DNA of 64,000 bases from Sulfolobus tengchongensis (lineage in GTDB: Archaea > Thermoproteota > Thermoprotei_A > Sulfolobales > Sulfolobaceae): contig NZ_CP146016.1 in the NCBI RefSeq assembly GCF_036967215.1, forward strand, positions 524,501-588,500, written 5' to 3'. The notes under the pieces were generated by a model. The model searched no databases. It was not told the DNA's origin and worked only from the letters and a program-made list of their open reading frames with translations. Of the stretch, positions 26,869 through 35,545 are shown one piece after another; position 1 is the stretch's first letter, and every line of letters begins with the position of its first letter. The position numbers and the translations under genes were made by a program.

Positions 26869-27690
26869 ATGTCGTCTAATACTGCTTCGTTATTCATAAA
26901 ATGGATGATACCAGTTGCTATAGTTTGGGGATTATCATATCCTCTAACTAAACTTGTAACTTTCTATTCTTCACCTATGATAGTTAGTGTGGTGAGAGTG
27001 TTGATAGGTTCTGTATTTTTTATATTGTTAGGTAAGGGTCTTTCAGTAGGTATTAAGCAATTCATTAATGGTTTGTTCAACTTTGTTGGATTGTTAACTC
27101 TTCTGAATCTGGGTATTTATTTCTCAAATAATCCTGGTCTAGTCTCTGTTATGATATATACACAACCTTTATTCATTTTGGTAATTGAAATTATTTTGGG
27201 AAGTAAAGTAAAAACTAAAGGAATAATAGGTATAATTTTAGGAGTGATAGGAGTTACTGCCTCAGCGTTTTTATCATTTAATTTGGGACTACTATTCGGC
27301 CTATTGGGAGGCTTAATATGGGGGATAGGTACAGTGTACTATAGAAGAAACTTGATAAAGGAAGATTTAGTTAAGCTTAACGCATTTATGGGGCTGAGTT
27401 CTCTTCCAATCCTATTGGCTTTAACACCTATCAATTATCATTTAGTACTAAGTCCCGTAGGTGTAGGTTTGTTGATAGCATTAGGATTGCTTTCACAAGT
27501 AGCTGGATTTTATTTCTGGTTTAATGCCGTAAGATATTTAGGTAGTGTTAAAGCTAGTGCAGGTTCACTTCTAGTGCCTATAATGGCTTATGTTTTATCT
27601 TTTGCGTTTTTCAAAGAAATCCCTACTCCGATAGAAATACTAGGATCAGCCATAACTTTAGTAGGAGTTTATCTAACTATGACAAGCTAA
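26869..27690 (+). CDS. DMT-superfamily (EamA-type) transporter
   Basis: The 273-residue protein has about ten hydrophobic helices in two EamA-like halves: the first begins WMIPVAIVWGLSYPLTKLVT, the second contains GLLFGLLGGLIWGIGTVYYR. It is an inner-membrane carrier of the drug/metabolite type. AGGAGG 9 bases before the ATG supports the start. It directly precedes the ADC-family gene of the aromatic island, so an aromatic or organic acid substrate is possible, but the family does not show the substrate. Confidence 0.75.
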   Translation: MSSNTASLFIKWMIPVAIVWGLSYPLTKLVTFYSSPMIVSVVRVLIGSVFFILLGKGLSVGIKQFINGLFNFVGLLTLLNLGIYFSNNPGLVSVMIYTQPLFILVIEIILGSKVKTKGIIGIILGVIGVTASAFLSFNLGLLFGLLGGLIWGIGTVYYRRNLIKEDLVKLNAFMGLSSLPILLALTPINYHLVLSPVGVGLLIALGLLSQVAGFYFWFNAVRYLGSVKASAGSLLVPIMAYVLSFAFFKEIPTPIEILGSAITLVGVYLTMTS

Positions 27691-27741
27691 CATTTTTTCC
27701 ATTTATCGTAATATAGTATCTAACTTTAACCCTATGTCATG

Positions 27742-27751
27742 AAACTTGTTT
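27742..27751. promoter_or_regulatory. AAAC-NN-GTTT operator-like site before the ADC-family gene
   Basis: AAACTTGTTT lies about 8 bases upstream of the TATA-like stretch (about 27760) and 40 bases before the ATG at 27791. It matches the palindrome found at four other promoters of the island. Confidence 0.4.
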
Positions 27752-27790
27752 AATGAATCTTTATTAAATCTTTATAGGTTAAATGTTTTT

Positions 27791-28606
27791 ATGTCACTAA
27801 ATAACTTCAATAATGAATTCTCTCTACCTCCTACTAAAAGTGGTAGATCGCAGATAGTCTTCCCACCTCCATGGTATTATGGAGTCACATACATTTCAGC
27901 TCATATTAAATTCACTAGGGATTCTGCAGAAAAACTCCTTCCCAACTTTTTAACTACTGATGGTGAGGGTTGGGTTTACATTGCTGAATTCATATCCACT
28001 TCTGAGAGTAACTGGGATTACATGTATCAAGATCCGGATTTAGTCCAATATATGGAGGGAGCAATTGGTCTAAAGGTTAACTTTGAAGGAAAGAACTACT
28101 TATATTTCCCATTCATGTGGGTTGATAAGGATTGGGCACTGGTAAGGGGATGGTTAGATGGATATCCTAAAAAGATAGCTAAAATAGCAATGACGAAACT
28201 CCATCCATTATTACCAAAATACAATAAACCAGAGCCCGGTTTAAAAATGGGAGGATATGTAGTAAGAGGAGGAGGAGTTATGTTCAGATTGCAAATTGAA
28301 TTAAAGGAAAAAGTAGATTCAATACCACTAAGAAACTTTGGACCATTTTTAAACATTAGAAGATTTGCAAGTAGAGGGGAAGACGAAGAAGATCTTTATG
28401 AAATAGTGAGCAGGGTAAGGGATGAGAGTGTTTTAGGAGAGATTTGGAGAGGGAAAGCTAATGTGGAGATAGGCGGATATGTTAATGATGAAATAGATTT
28501 GTTAAAGATAGAAAACGTATTAGGTGGTTATTATTATACAACGTACTTTAAGGTAACTAAAACTCAATTGCTTTCTAAGAGTATTCCAGCAGTAGTAAGA
28601 TCGTAA
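27791..28606 (+). CDS. Acetoacetate decarboxylase-family protein
   Basis: The 271-residue protein (from the ATG 27791; an upstream TTG at 27746 is less likely because a TATA-like stretch lies between them) belongs to the acetoacetate decarboxylase superfamily. It shows [18 protein letters not shown], the Trp-Val-Asp core [20 protein letters not shown] with the Lys pair that forms the Schiff base in ADC, and a conserved [20 protein letters not shown] region. Members decarboxylate or hydrate/aldol-react beta-keto acids. In this island it could act on a ring-cleavage product; that is inference. Confidence 0.7.
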   Translation: MSLNNFNNEFSLPPTKSGRSQIVFPPPWYYGVTYISAHIKFTRDSAEKLLPNFLTTDGEGWVYIAEFISTSESNWDYMYQDPDLVQYMEGAIGLKVNFEGKNYLYFPFMWVDKDWALVRGWLDGYPKKIAKIAMTKLHPLLPKYNKPEPGLKMGGYVVRGGGVMFRLQIELKEKVDSIPLRNFGPFLNIRRFASRGEDEEDLYEIVSRVRDESVLGEIWRGKANVEIGGYVNDEIDLLKIENVLGGYYYTTYFKVTKTQLLSKSIPAVVRS

Positions 28607-28612
28607 TAATAA

Positions 28613-28618
28613 TTTTTT
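28613..28618 (+). terminator. T6 terminator after the ADC-family gene
   Basis: Six T residues 7 bases after the stop, followed by a T/C-rich tail. Confidence 0.35.
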
Positions 28619-28745
28619 CTTCACTCTGAAAAAGTGCAAAATTCTTAACACCTTCTTTGACGTACGGAAAAATTGAAGATTTTTAAAAAAAGAGTCATAA
28701 TATGAAGATTATCATTTCGATATTTTAGATGCCTAAAATATAATA

Positions 28746-29714
28746 TTATTCATCCCACTTCTTTAATTTTCCAGTATTGATTTCTTCTACTGGCATCCAC
28801 TCATTTAACCATGATTCTGGTACAGGCCTGCCCCAATAGTTTGTTCTATATCTAAATTGATCAGCAGTCCATGTAATAACCTTCCACTTATCTGGATCTA
28901 ATACTGTATAATCTCCAGTATAAACTTCGAACCTATTTTTATCAAAGTCCCTCATATATAGGAACAGACCTTGAGTGGCACCATGCCTTCCTGGGCCATT
29001 TTCAATTAAATCCCATAGTTGCGCCGAGGCTAATATATCAGCAGCCTTTAAAACATCTCTAACGTCACGAACGTAGAACGATTCGTGATGAAATCCGGGA
29101 ACTCTCTTATCACTTCGTGATATTGCAACTTCATGGGATGCTCCCCTCATTGATAGCCATATCATGGCCAATTTTCCTTGTGAGTTAAAGTATTGCTCAG
29201 TTTCGTAGAAATTGAAAATCTCTTTAAAGAATTTATATTCTTTTTCCAAGTCTTTAACTACGAAGTTAGTATGTGCTAACCTTATCGGAGATACTCCTCT
29301 ATGTAAGTGAAATTTTAGTCTCAAATCTTCATCTACGTATTCCATGTCATAATATAAAACAATTGGTATTCCGTTTGGAGAATCAAATATTATAGCATCA
29401 TTAACCCCTTTTTCCTTAAATTTGAAGACTTTTATACCTAAACTAGGTAAGATGTCCTCTGCTTTATCAAGATCTTTCTTATCGCTCACTCTAAATCCTA
29501 CATATGATAAACCGGGGCTGTCTGCCTTTTTCAGAACTAAACTGTGATGTTGACCTTCTTCTATCCCCCTAATATACAGTTCACTTCCGCTCTCCTCAGT
29601 TAAGACAAAACCCAATAGTTCATGATATAAATACTTAGCTTTCCCAAGATCTGTAACCCTCACAGCTATGTGAGATAATCTACTAACGTTTATCTTTTGA
29701 TTTGAGCTCATCAT
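28746..29714 (-). CDS. Type I extradiol dioxygenase (catechol 2,3-dioxygenase-like)
   Basis: The 322-residue protein of the vicinal-oxygen-chelate fold has two VOC modules. Metal ligands fit His in RLAHTNFVV (about residue 146), His in GFHHESFYV (about 209) and Glu in [10 protein letters not shown] (about 257), the 2-His-1-carboxylate set of catechol 2,3-dioxygenases. It opens a catechol ring next to the diol (meta cleavage). It lies at the end of a minus-strand run that begins with the Rieske oxygenases, which would supply the diol. Its own promoter carries the shared AAAC-NN-GTTT palindrome at 29751. Confidence 0.85.
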   Translation of the reverse strand: MMSSNQKINVSRLSHIAVRVTDLGKAKYLYHELLGFVLTEESGSELYIRGIEEGQHHSLVLKKADSPGLSYVGFRVSDKKDLDKAEDILPSLGIKVFKFKEKGVNDAIIFDSPNGIPIVLYYDMEYVDEDLRLKFHLHRGVSPIRLAHTNFVVKDLEKEYKFFKEIFNFYETEQYFNSQGKLAMIWLSMRGASHEVAISRSDKRVPGFHHESFYVRDVRDVLKAADILASAQLWDLIENGPGRHGATQGLFLYMRDFDKNRFEVYTGDYTVLDPDKWKVITWTADQFRYRTNYWGRPVPESWLNEWMPVEEINTGKLKKWDE

Positions 29715-29750
29715 ATATACTGTATTATACTTTTATAATAAAATTTCCTA

Positions 29751-29760
29751 AAACATGTTT
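29751..29760. promoter_or_regulatory. AAAC-NN-GTTT operator-like site before the extradiol dioxygenase
   Basis: AAAACATGTTTT is a perfect 12-base palindrome (core 29751-29760) about 6 bases upstream of the TATA stretch (29731-29745) and 37 bases from the ATG at 29714. Confidence 0.45.
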
Positions 29761-29788
29761 TGAGACCTTAATATGTAAAGTATGAATT

Positions 29789-29886
29789 GCTTTGTAGGGT
29801 ATTTGTAAGTTATCTGGTTTTGAACGTTATTTCTTCTATGAAGAGGATATGAAAAATAACATAGATCTCGAAAACCCCACAAAGTA
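29789..29886 (-). repeat. MITE-like family A, copy 6
   Basis: Reverse copy from GCTTTGTAGGGTATTTGTAAG to CGAAAACCCCACAAAG, near full length, next to a family B copy in the same gap. Confidence 0.8.
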
Positions 29887-30033
29887 CGAAGTAAGTATAA
29901 ATTAATGCATTTGAAAAGTAGATTAGACTCCAGGTAATATACGAAAATTAGAAGCTGATTATAAGAATCTTAACTTTAATAAAGAATATAAACTCGTATA
30001 TAATTCAAGATAATTATGGATACTTGAGCTATA

Positions 30034-30122
30034 ATGTGTGTATCATTTGGAAACTAGACGATAATTCTATGAATAGTCCTGATTAGGGAGAATAACATCA
30101 ATTTTCAGAAAATCCACAAACT
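30034..30122 (-). repeat. MITE-like family B, copy 1
   Basis: Reverse copy of family B: TAATGTGTGTATCATTTGG at one end, ATTTTCAGAAAATCCACAAAC at the other. Confidence 0.7.
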
Positions 30123-30271
30123 ACTGGAGCTACCTTATTATTAGATTATTTAACCGAGTTTAGACTATCCAAGAAAGTTAATTATAGTAATATACATAGC
30201 ATTTTCATAATTTTTACAATCAATTTTTTACTCCTTGGATAAAGAAAATGATACGAAAAATTTAATTTTTT

Positions 30272-32101
30272 CTATTCTATTTTTCCCTTGTTTGTTATCG
30301 GCAACAATATATATGTATTTGATCCTAACACTACGTTAACGGTTATTTTCTCCATTCTCGGCAAAAATATAACTCCGGCTCTTTGCAATCTTCCAAACAG
30401 ATCTTCTTGTGTTCTTATTATAATCCCAATCTTATGTCCAGCTTTAAATACATGAGCAGCAGGACTCATTCTAATGACATATCTCTCTACTCTACCTGGT
30501 GTTATTGGTATTGGATCTTGTATTTTGTATATCGGTAACCAGGGTTTACTTTTAGCCTCTTCTAATGTACGAAATGACCCTCTCAGCCATCCCTCTGATA
30601 CAAACTGTTTTTTACCATCTGGATATATGTCGATAAGATCGATAAACCAGTTGATATCTGTCTTATCAATTGACGCCTCTAAGTAAAAGGATACCCATCC
30701 TATAATCTCAATATCTTCACTTAATGGCATGCTCTCATAAAATAAAGCATAAACTGTTGGATCTTCGTAAGGAGGTGGTTGTGTAAAAGATTCAATTCCG
30801 CTAGATGGAGGTTCCGTTGACAATCCACCACCTAATAGTGGATAGAATTTGGTCCACTGTGCTCTAGCTGGAGGAAATTCGTTTTCAAATTTCCACTTGT
30901 TAATACCACTAACGAAAATTTTTATTGGAGGTTCATCCATAATGCCAGTGTCAATTCCCTTAAGCCAATAATCGTACCATCTAATTACTTCATCAGAATA
31001 TTCAACCCAAGGCCTAGCTGGTAAACCAGGAGGTAAAAATATCATCTTTTTAAATTTTGACACAGCCTTATCATATGCTTCAAAACCTGCATGATAATAG
31101 ACTCTCGCTCCACCACCTCTGGTTGAACCTATGTAAATAGGAATTTCTATTTTTTCCAATCCACCTAGTACTCCAGTTGGATGAAGCCATGAAAGTAATG
31201 CATCAAAGAATACTGGATCTCTTGGGTACATAAGGATTGACCTAACTTTAGAGTTAAATTTGATATCAGGATGATCTAATAACTCCTTAATTCTAAATTC
31301 TAGTATATCTTTTGGAAGTAATTTCATACTTCTTGGAGCACCAAAGTGCGCTACAGGTAGGGTAGAGTCATAAATGTGACCGCCATGAAATATTCCCATT
31401 AACGTCAAATCGAACATTCCAGTGAAACTGGTCTCTCCTATATACCACGCTTCTATTGGGAATATGGCTTTTAAATGAGGAGGAGGATTTTGGGCTATAA
31501 GTAACTGTGAGAATGAGTAAGATGATGGACCTATCATACCTATATTGCCGTTGCACCACTGCTGTAAAGCAATCCATTCAATTAAATCATAAATATCGTT
31601 AGGATTATGTAGCTCATCAATACCAGTTATTGGTCCACCTTCAGATTTTCCTATACCTCTGGGATCTGGTATAACAACTGCATAACCTTTAGATACTAGA
31701 AACGGTATATCACCAGCCTCTAGTGAACCATCCCATAGAGGACTAAACCAATACGGCTGTGGAGAATCACGTAACCAAAATACCACTTCTTGATTTTCTT
31801 TACCCCACATTCCCCATGCTAATAAAGCTGGAAACTTTTCGTTTTCTACATCTGGTCTATAAATATCCACAGCTATTTTTGTACCATCACGCATTTGGAC
31901 CATTATATTTTTTTCAATTTTTAAATTATATGGAGTTAATTCTGATAACTTATCAGTCTTCACTAATTGTGGATATCCATCAAAATACATTGACAAGAGC
32001 TTGTTCTTATCTATTTTTTCCTTTATCTTAAATGGATAAGGTCTATAAGGTTCTAATGCTAGTAAAATCTCATCTGCCTTAAAAACACGTACCCTAGACA
32101 T
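30272..32101 (-). CDS. CocE/NonD-type alpha/beta hydrolase (S15 family)
   Basis: The 609-residue hydrolase has the S15 peptidase/CocE layout: a catalytic domain beginning VQMRDGTKIAVDIYRPD (about 70-86), the strand-turn PDPRGIGKSEGG, the nucleophile elbow IGMIGPSSYSFSQ (about 191-203; the family usually has GxSYxG, here one extra Ser), and a C-terminal jelly-roll domain. Members hydrolyse esters or amides such as cocaine-type esters or glutaryl side chains, and X-Pro peptides. A TATA stretch ATTTAAATATTT 20-35 bases upstream supports the start. Its place within the aromatic run suggests hydrolysis of an aromatic ester or amide. Confidence 0.75.
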   Translation of the reverse strand: MSRVRVFKADEILLALEPYRPYPFKIKEKIDKNKLLSMYFDGYPQLVKTDKLSELTPYNLKIEKNIMVQMRDGTKIAVDIYRPDVENEKFPALLAWGMWGKENQEVVFWLRDSPQPYWFSPLWDGSLEAGDIPFLVSKGYAVVIPDPRGIGKSEGGPITGIDELHNPNDIYDLIEWIALQQWCNGNIGMIGPSSYSFSQLLIAQNPPPHLKAIFPIEAWYIGETSFTGMFDLTLMGIFHGGHIYDSTLPVAHFGAPRSMKLLPKDILEFRIKELLDHPDIKFNSKVRSILMYPRDPVFFDALLSWLHPTGVLGGLEKIEIPIYIGSTRGGGARVYYHAGFEAYDKAVSKFKKMIFLPPGLPARPWVEYSDEVIRWYDYWLKGIDTGIMDEPPIKIFVSGINKWKFENEFPPARAQWTKFYPLLGGGLSTEPPSSGIESFTQPPPYEDPTVYALFYESMPLSEDIEIIGWVSFYLEASIDKTDINWFIDLIDIYPDGKKQFVSEGWLRGSFRTLEEAKSKPWLPIYKIQDPIPITPGRVERYVIRMSPAAHVFKAGHKIGIIIRTQEDLFGRLQRAGVIFLPRMEKITVNVVLGSNTYILLPITNKGKIE

Positions 32102-32272
32102 TTCACTTTATTCTCTTGTGGCTCATTTAAATATTTTCTTGATCCGTTATTTAAAGGGCAAATTTCCTCATTTAACCCTCTACATAAAAAGGGAAAACGA
32201 TTATATTTCCGGCAATCTGTTGTATCTAACTCTATATCCTATCTTAGAGATCATTTATATCCACTATTAAGG

Positions 32273-32683
32273 GAGTATTCAACTATAGTTATGGAAATTA
32301 AGATGCAATACGATATTAAATTAATTTTTCTCTAATCTTTAGAATACTTTCTAATACTTGATAAACTTAAATAACTATCACTACAATTAACACCACCACG
32401 AAGAATAACAGATACCTCAAAGTAGCATAACTTCTATTACCAATGGTGAAGTAAGGAACGCCATCAACATGGCAATCCAAAATCCATACCTCTTCGTACC
32501 ACTCCAGTATGATAATAAGTTCACTGCTCATCAAAAGCTTTAGCATTAAAATTCGTCAAGAGTCCTTAAAGGTCAACTAAATATACTTCAGAATCTTTCT
32601 TTTGATCATATAATATATGTAGATACTGCAATTGAATTTTTAGCATATCACATTTCGATTTTCATAACTATAGTTGAACACTC
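32273..32683. mobile_element. 411-bp element with long terminal inverted repeats
   Basis: The two ends are inverted repeats of about 50 bases (left from GAGTATTCAACTATAGTTATG, right complement GAGTGTTCAACTATAGTTATG) with few mismatches. The interior holds one small minus-strand ORF (32367-32546). No transposase is present, so it is non-autonomous or a deletion derivative. No clear target duplication is seen. Confidence 0.6.
32367..32546 (-). CDS. Small membrane protein inside the inverted-repeat element
   Basis: A 59-residue frame (start MLKLLMSSELIIILEWYEEV) ends in a strongly hydrophobic stretch, LRYLLFFVVVLIVVIVI, a likely single membrane anchor. It fills the element interior. No family is recognised. 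It may be a cargo protein, or the remnant of a longer gene. Confidence 0.3.
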   Translation of the reverse strand: MLKLLMSSELIIILEWYEEVWILDCHVDGVPYFTIGNRSYATLRYLLFFVVVLIVVIVI

Positions 32684-32703
32684 AACCTCTTAAACAAATA
32701 AGA

Positions 32704-33228
32704 TTAGACAAAGAAGTAAAGGTCGTGTGTCGGAATAGTGGAATTATCGAATATTATTAACCTTTTAGCTATTTTAAACTCGTTATTGACTTTCCTTAGG
32801 ACATCTTTTCTTTCAGCGGATATAATGGCGATTTCTGATAGGTCTCCATCAGATCTATATATTAATACGTTACTTTTCACTAAAAATTCATTCTCCTTCT
32901 CAGACATCTCAACTCTAATATTGGTTACGTATCTTCTAGTTCTAGATGGGTATCTATTGGCCCAAGAAGCTTCATGTTCAAGTTTGGCTATTCTTGTTAA
33001 AATCGTATCTTTGTTTTCCCTAAATATGTATGTATCGTAGGATATTCCATTTCCAAATAGCCTGTCTGCTGTGTACCTAACTGGTGCTATATATTCTATA
33101 TCATCAGCTAATAAATTGGCCCATTCTTTAAAATTATGATTATCCAATAACTCTGCTTCATAGTTTAAGAAGTTGACTATTTCCATGTATAAATCGGAAC
33201 TGATCTTAACCTTATTCATGTCCATCAC
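32704..33228 (-). CDS. Ring-hydroxylating dioxygenase beta subunit (pair 1)
   Basis: The 174-residue protein has the SnoaL/NTF2-like fold of the small subunit: the N-terminal helix EIVNFLNYEAELLDNHNFKEW then LLADDIEYIAPVRYT, with Arg/Tyr-rich strand SRTRRYVTNIRVE. It binds no metal and stabilises the alpha hexamer. It overlaps the alpha gene by 17 bases at its start. Only one ring-hydroxylase family pairs this way, so the assignment is safe; substrate is unknown. Confidence 0.85.
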   Translation of the reverse strand: MMDMNKVKISSDLYMEIVNFLNYEAELLDNHNFKEWANLLADDIEYIAPVRYTADRLFGNGISYDTYIFRENKDTILTRIAKLEHEASWANRYPSRTRRYVTNIRVEMSEKENEFLVKSNVLIYRSDGDLSEIAIISAERKDVLRKVNNEFKIAKRLIIFDNSTIPTHDLYFFV

Positions 33229-34579
33229 CCAACATATCTAATACCCACCTCTTCCAGAAGGTTTTAAGTCCCATATCACTAAGGTTAGTGTTTAGCACAG
33301 TTCCGGGCCACTTAGAATCGGCAATTACGTTAACATCCCCAACTCCCACTGATCCGAATTGATAATTAAGAATCACGTTCTCTGCCATTACTCCTCTTGC
33401 TGCTTTAGTCTGGCCCCTCCACATAAACACATCGTCTTGTTCTATTACACCAGTTGAGGAAAAGGTAGATCTAGCTAAATCAGCCAACTTCAACCTAAGA
33501 TCTTCTGGAGTGCCTTTAGGAACCGGATACCATCTCCATATTACTGACTTGTCAGGGGCTAAGGGATTTGTTTGCCTGAAAAATAATACCGGTAAATAGG
33601 GATCTTTCGAACCTAATTTAGTAAATCCTTCGATAATAATATTTAAATTGGGATATATGGAAAAAATCATTGCAGCGCCCTTACGGAAGATATTCCATTG
33701 TTCTTCACTAACACTTGAAGGATTAAACGTCTTTACTATTTCTGGAGGAAAGCTAAAGTAGACGTCATCAAGACTAGGATCCATTCTATATATTAGCCAA
33801 GATACTGGTAAATTGTTCCTATCCTTTATATCTATAATCAAAAATTCAGTTCTACTTACTGTTCTACTATTACTAAATCTATTCTTCCTTGTATCAATTA
33901 ATCCTAAATCACCTATAACTTTATGAGTGTAAAAGGGATGTAGAGAATCGCCGAAATTATCTACATCTGACTTCCAATTAATATCAGCTATCCATTTATG
34001 AGGAGGACCAATGACCTCTAATCCACCGGTTGCCTTAACTATTATATCTAAATACCACTTAGCATCTCCTAAATAATCTTCTAGACTCGGTGCTTTGGAA
34101 TTTACTGTAGCAAAAATTAGTCCCTCATAAGTCTTAACTCTTGCCTCAATTAAACCCCATTCTTCCAGACTTAAATTTCTAAATCCTTTTTCCCTAAATG
34201 GTACTCCAATTAAGTTTCCCTTTGAATTATATGTCCATCCATGATAAGGGCATTGGAAAAACCTAGCATTACCTTTTTCATCTCTTATGAGCAAGTTTCC
34301 CTTATGCCTACACACGTTAAGAAAAGCTCTTATCTTATTATCTTCCCCTCTAACTACTATAAAAGGATCTATTCCTATGTAACGTAAAACGTAATCGCCA
34401 ACATTAGGTATTTCACTTTCAAATCCTAGGAACATCCAACTTTTCGCAAACACGTTTCTAAGCTCTAACTCAAAGATTTCATTATCATTAAATACTTTTA
34501 ATGGTATACCTGCATACTTATCCTCTAACATAGCACCTTTAGCTATTTCTAGTAGCTTGTAAACTCTTTCAGAAAACAT
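33212..34579 (-). CDS. Ring-hydroxylating dioxygenase alpha subunit (pair 1)
   Basis: The 455-residue Rieske oxygenase catalyses dihydroxylation or demethylation/hydroxylation of aromatic rings. Its Rieske cluster site is CRHKGN (Cys about 90, His about 92) and CPYHGWTY (Cys about 110, His about 113). The mononuclear iron site reads DNFGDSLHPFYTHKV, giving two His with the usual spacing. I use the ATG at 34579; the TTG three bases before it is an alternative. No ferredoxin or reductase gene is beside it. The promoter has the AAAC-NN-GTTT motif at 34622. Confidence 0.88.
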   Translation of the reverse strand: MFSERVYKLLEIAKGAMLEDKYAGIPLKVFNDNEIFELELRNVFAKSWMFLGFESEIPNVGDYVLRYIGIDPFIVVRGEDNKIRAFLNVCRHKGNLLIRDEKGNARFFQCPYHGWTYNSKGNLIGVPFREKGFRNLSLEEWGLIEARVKTYEGLIFATVNSKAPSLEDYLGDAKWYLDIIVKATGGLEVIGPPHKWIADINWKSDVDNFGDSLHPFYTHKVIGDLGLIDTRKNRFSNSRTVSRTEFLIIDIKDRNNLPVSWLIYRMDPSLDDVYFSFPPEIVKTFNPSSVSEEQWNIFRKGAAMIFSIYPNLNIIIEGFTKLGSKDPYLPVLFFRQTNPLAPDKSVIWRWYPVPKGTPEDLRLKLADLARSTFSSTGVIEQDDVFMWRGQTKAARGVMAENVILNYQFGSVGVGDVNVIADSKWPGTVLNTNLSDMGLKTFWKRWVLDMLGDGHE

Positions 34580-34621
34580 CAAGGATCATTTTTGTGTAAG
34601 TTCGATTTTAAATATTACATC

Positions 34622-34631
34622 AAACACGTTT
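34622..34631. promoter_or_regulatory. AAAC-NN-GTTT operator-like site before oxygenase pair 1
   Basis: TCAAACACGTTTGA (core 34622-34631) sits about 6 bases upstream of the TATA stretch TATTTAAAAT (about 34606-34616) and 43 bases from the ATG. Its right half overlaps the edge of a decayed family A repeat, so part of the match could come from that repeat. Confidence 0.4.
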
Positions 34632-34718
34632 GATAAATTATCTGTTTTATCACACTAATGTTTCCATAAGGAGAACCTTAAAAAAGTAAGGTAAGTTTTG
34701 GAAAAACCCCACAAAGTA
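34625..34718 (-). repeat. MITE-like family A, copy 7 (one end decayed)
   Basis: Keeps AAATTATCTGTTTTATC, GTAAGGTAAGTTTTGG and AAAACCCCACAAAGTA; the first bases of the other end are lost. Confidence 0.6.
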
Positions 34719-34742
34719 GTTTTGTAGAGAAGATAGAATGAA

Positions 34743-34976
34743 TTAATCTATGCTATCATTGATTACAATATTTTGATATTTTTTCTCTATAATCTCCTTA
34801 ATCAAATCCAACAATTCCTTCTCGTTTAGAAGTGTAAGGAAATCTAGCATTAGTGGATCTAAATATATTTCTCTTCCAAATCTCTTAGATTCTATAGCTA
34901 ATCTAATACCATTTGCACTTCTATCAATTTTAACCACCACATGAGCGAACTCATTTAGTAAATCGATTTCCTCCAA
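34743..34976 (-). CDS. Small hypothetical protein between oxygenase pairs
   Basis: The 77-residue protein is half beta, half helix: FAHVVVKIDRSANGIRLAIE then a helix pair LDFLTLLNEKELLDLIKEII. It is not a ferredoxin (no Cys). No family is recognised. It lies in the same direction between the two oxygenase gene pairs, so it may be part of that regulon; ATG with TATA-like TATTTTAC at about 34990-34997 upstream gives modest support. Confidence 0.45.
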   Translation of the reverse strand: MEEIDLLNEFAHVVVKIDRSANGIRLAIESKRFGREIYLDPLMLDFLTLLNEKELLDLIKEIIEKKYQNIVINDSID

Positions 34977-35050
34977 ACATTAGCACCTATGGTATATTTT
35001 ACAAGCTGTTTGAAAAAGTTAACGCAGTAGGAAACGATACAGCGAAAGAC

Positions 35051-35545
35051 CTATAGTATCAAGCTAACGTTTCTCTCCCTAAGTATACTTTCCATTATTA
35101 TGACGTCTCTTTTGCTCAGCTTATATCCTTCATTAACTTTAACTATTTTATCATTTCTCTTTGCGTAAAATACCTCATCTTTAAGATCTCCTCTATCCCT
35201 ATGCAATACCAAATAACTTCTCACGTTGTATACGTTATCTACCTTACTCTCGATCATCACATTAGATATTACTCTTAAGGTATGAGATTGAGGATCTTCA
35301 GCCCATGCGTATTCCGTGTATAATCTATTAATTCTCCTTTCCATAGCCTTCCTATCTTCATCTAAAATGGTAATTAATTTCGGACCTTCATTAGTATACG
35401 GCACAAAGTCAACTAGAAATATCTTGTATTCGAAATCTTCTGTTAACAGAGATAGCCACTCCTTATATTTTTTGTCATCTAGTAGCATTGCCTCTTTATA
35501 TAGAAAGGATAAAATTTCCATGTACTCATCGTAACTTACACTCAT
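35051..35545 (-). CDS. Ring-hydroxylating dioxygenase beta subunit (pair 2)
   Basis: The 164-residue NTF2-fold small subunit begins YDEYMEILSFLYKEAMLLDD and KYKEWLSLLTEDFEYKIFLV. It resembles the pair 1 beta in order and size but differs in sequence, so the two pairs probably have different substrates. The ATG directly abuts the stop of its alpha gene (TAG-ATG), showing translational coupling. Confidence 0.85.
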   Translation of the reverse strand: MSVSYDEYMEILSFLYKEAMLLDDKKYKEWLSLLTEDFEYKIFLVDFVPYTNEGPKLITILDEDRKAMERRINRLYTEYAWAEDPQSHTLRVISNVMIESKVDNVYNVRSYLVLHRDRGDLKDEVFYAKRNDKIVKVNEGYKLSKRDVIIMESILRERNVSLIL

